Source: Lysobacterales bacterium UBA2790 (GTDB lineage: Bacteria; Pseudomonadota; Gammaproteobacteria; Xanthomonadales; Xanthomonadaceae). From it: a stretch of DNA of 14,682 bases. The stretch is taken from the NCBI GenBank assembly GCA_002352135.1, contig DEHW01000082.1, forward strand, positions 1 to 14,682, written 5' to 3'. Below, one piece after another: positions 14,485 to 14,682 of this stretch (position 1 is the first letter of the stretch; every line of letters starts with the position of its first letter). Below the pieces are notes generated by a model. The model was given only the letters and a program-made list of their open reading frames with translations. It was not told the DNA's origin and did not search any database. The position numbers and the translations under genes are program-made.

Positions 14485-14682
14485 GTGTCGATGGTCGCTC
14501 CGGGGCACGCCGTCACGCTTCGTCTGCTGCTGGGTTCGGGCTTGAGCGCGCTTTGGCTTGGGCTCGTGCTTTGGGGCTTCTGGCAAACCGAGTGGCGACC
14601 ACTGCAGCAGCGTTTCGCGGTTACGGCTCAAACGCAAGCGCAGGTCGCGCAATGGGAACAGTGGTTCCGGGCATCGACTCAC
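14485..14682 (+). CDS. Membrane-anchored protein, 5' part only, probably a third receptor-type protein
   Basis: A frame opens at GTG 14485 and stays open to the window end (66 codons). GAGG lies six bases upstream and the start is 11 bases after the receptor 2 stop, so it belongs to the same operon. The N-terminus has one strong hydrophobic segment at about residues 13-32 (LLLGSGLSALWLGLVLWGFW), followed by a polar Gln-rich helix (RPLQQRFAVTAQTQAQVAQWEQW). This is how a chemoreceptor or sensor kinase starts: a membrane anchor leading into a periplasmic helix. The family cannot be assigned from this fragment. An in-frame ATG at 14491 is an alternative start. The opposite-strand reading frame here is considered a shadow. 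Confidence 0.7.
   Translation, partial: MSMVAPGHAVTLRLLLGSGLSALWLGLVLWGFWQTEWRPLQQRFAVTAQTQAQVAQWEQWFRASTH

Noticed and set aside
14470..14682. 70-codon minus-strand frame at the right edge
   Set aside because: It is antisense to the plus-strand frame from GTG 14485, which has an ideal ribosome-binding site, operon spacing and a membrane segment.

Overview
The window looks like chromosomal DNA of a GC-rich gammaproteobacterium, most likely of the Xanthomonadales (Lysobacterales). The gene order zinc-ribbon/DUF3426 protein - fis - purH is typical of that group (enterobacteria have dusB-fis instead), and the ELM1-family protein and the PAS/HAMP chemoreceptors fit it. The assignment is inference from gene order and protein character. 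No insertion sequence, CRISPR array, rRNA or tRNA is visible.

Layout. (1) 1-959, minus strand: a two-gene unit of a pirin-family cupin followed by a RutE-like nitroreductase that runs off the left edge. (2) 960-1381: a 422-base divergent intergenic region with several perfect inverted repeats and a possible sigma70 promoter. (3) 1382-5428, plus strand: an ELM1-family protein, a zinc-ribbon/DUF3426 membrane protein, the DNA-binding protein Fis (TTG start) and PurH, which catalyses the last two steps of IMP synthesis. A strong hairpin lies between fis and purH. (4) 5536-7306: a secreted protein of unknown function overlapping a periplasmic DUF1111 di-heme c-type cytochrome. (5) 7436-9054: a fold-type II PLP serine/threonine dehydratase overlapping a DUF998 membrane protein that starts at TTG. 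(6) 9055-14682: a REP-like hairpin, a sigma54-like promoter, two large chemoreceptors in tandem, and the first 66 codons of a third membrane-anchored protein that starts 11 bases after the second receptor.

How the genes work together. The chemoreceptor run is the most distinctive part. Receptor 1 is a Cache-HAMP-PAS-HAMP-type protein with normal methylation motifs. Receptor 2 has a small helical sensor, about five consecutive HAMP-like units, an almost identical signalling tip, a first methylation helix that has lost most of its glutamates, and a long acidic disordered tail. The two probably join the same signalling arrays but should adapt differently. The secreted protein and di-heme cytochrome overlap and are both exported, so they probably form a periplasmic redox pair. 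Everything here is read from sequence by eye. Family assignments rest on recognised motifs, not on searches.
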